From contig CATOJU010000076.1 of assembly GCA_951800555.1 (NCBI GenBank), positions 1 to 5,612 on the forward strand: DNA of 5,612 nucleotides, written 5' to 3'. Below are positions 5,095 to 5,612 of the stretch, piece by piece. Within the stretch, counting starts at the first letter, position 1. The number at the start of each line of letters is the position of its first letter. This DNA is from an uncultured Rickettsiales bacterium. GTDB taxonomy: Bacteria > Pseudomonadota > Alphaproteobacteria > Rickettsiales > UBA1997. The position numbers and the translations under genes were made by a program. The notes under the pieces were generated by a model. It did not search any database. It was given only the letters and a program-made list of their open reading frames with translations, and was not told the DNA's origin.

Positions 5095-5612
5095 TATTTT
5101 TAATTTTTATATTGTCAATAATAGGATTAATAAGAGGGTTTTTAAATGAATTAGTTTCTTTATTAAATTGGTCTGGATCTTTTTATTTAACATCAAAAAT
5201 AAAACCTTTAATAGTTCCTTTATTAAAGGAAAAAATACAAATTCCATTTTTGTTAGATATAATAGTTAATGCAATAGTTTTTGTAAGTTTAATCATAACT
5301 TTGTCAATTTTGAATAAATTTTTAGCTTCTAAAATAAAAAAAATTATTCCAACTTCAACAAATAATGGATTAGGCTTTTTATTTGGTTTTGTGAAAGGTG
5401 TTTTGCTGAATTGTTTAATAATAGCTTTTTTAACTATAATTTACAAAAATTCTATAAAACAACCCGATTGGTTATATAATTCTTATTTTTATAATTCAAA
5501 CAAAGGGAAAAATAGTATATTTATTAATATAATTAATACTATATTAGGAGATTTAATTGATAGTAATGAAAAAGTTAATAGTGAAAAAAATTATTCAAAT
5601 ATTAATAAAATA
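5058..5612 (+). CDS. cvpA: CvpA-family inner-membrane protein (3' end off window)
   Basis: The family is named for a need for CvpA in colicin V production in E. coli and is widespread in bacteria; its biochemical role is unsettled, with links to envelope integrity. The first 185 codons are open to the right edge and no stop is seen. The family hallmark is present: a hydrophobic N-terminal helix (about 11-27) followed by GLIRGFLNELVSLLNW at 23-38. Further hydrophobic segments lie at about 63-85 and 105-129, the latter containing LGFLFGFVKGVLL. Most of the typical four-helix core is therefore visible. The tail beyond residue 130 is polar, rich in Asn, Lys and Ser, and probably cytoplasmic or disordered. 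The start ATG is the first in the frame and has no Shine-Dalgarno. It is transcribed away from pccBA. The next gene is outside the window; purF often neighbours cvpA in proteobacteria, but that cannot be tested here. Confidence 0.85.
   Translation, partial: MIFIATNLDSSLIFLIFILSIIGLIRGFLNELVSLLNWSGSFYLTSKIKPLIVPLLKEKIQIPFLLDIIVNAIVFVSLIITLSILNKFLASKIKKIIPTSTNNGLGFLFGFVKGVLLNCLIIAFLTIIYKNSIKQPDWLYNSYFYNSNKGKNSIFINIINTILGDLIDSNEKVNSEKNYSNINKI

Noticed and set aside
1..5612. CRISPR array, insertion sequence, prophage or toxin-antitoxin genes
   Set aside because: I saw no regularly spaced repeats, transposase motifs, terminal repeats with target duplications, or small paired genes. The window is almost fully occupied by conserved housekeeping genes.

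Overview
The window is a very AT-rich (well under one third G+C by eye) piece of bacterial chromosome carrying ordinary housekeeping and central-metabolism genes. Several details point to an alphaproteobacterium, probably one with a streamlined or reduced genome. The Obg switch II region reads GLGDRFLKHIERC, which resembles alphaproteobacterial Obg. The carboxyltransferase ends in KKHDNLPM, as alphaproteobacterial PccB does. The extreme AT bias and this gene set would fit Rickettsiales-like or SAR11-like lineages. This placement is inference, and no genus can be named from the sequence alone.

Layout, left to right. (1) Positions 1-1072, minus strand: the GTPase gene obg, 357 codons seen, with its 3' end running off the left edge. 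(2) Positions 1087-1173, minus strand: a complete tRNA-Leu(CAG) with encoded CCA, only 14 nt upstream of obg and so probably on the same primary transcript. (3) Positions 1174-1332: an AT-rich spacer with one weak hairpin just after pccA. (4) Positions 1333-4886, minus strand: a two-gene operon, pccB (carboxyltransferase) then pccA (biotin carboxylase plus biotin carrier), with overlapping stop and start codons. (5) Positions 4887-5057: a 171-nt divergent intergenic region with two inverted repeats and a symmetric pair of candidate promoters. (6) Positions 5058-5612, plus strand: a CvpA-family membrane protein gene running off the right edge.

PccA and PccB together form a biotin-dependent acyl-CoA carboxylase. 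PccA carboxylates its own biotin using ATP and bicarbonate, and PccB transfers the carboxyl group to an acyl-CoA, classically propionyl-CoA to give (S)-methylmalonyl-CoA. A substrate-specificity position in PccB carries Ile instead of the usual Asp, so a broader acyl-CoA range is possible. Obg works in ribosome assembly, and CvpA is a poorly understood inner-membrane protein.

I found no new multi-gene system here. The observations most worth a second look are the mirror-image promoter architecture between pccB and cvpA, the inverted repeat around the cvpA start codon, unusual substitutions in otherwise near-invariant PccA motifs, and the tRNA-Leu/obg tandem.
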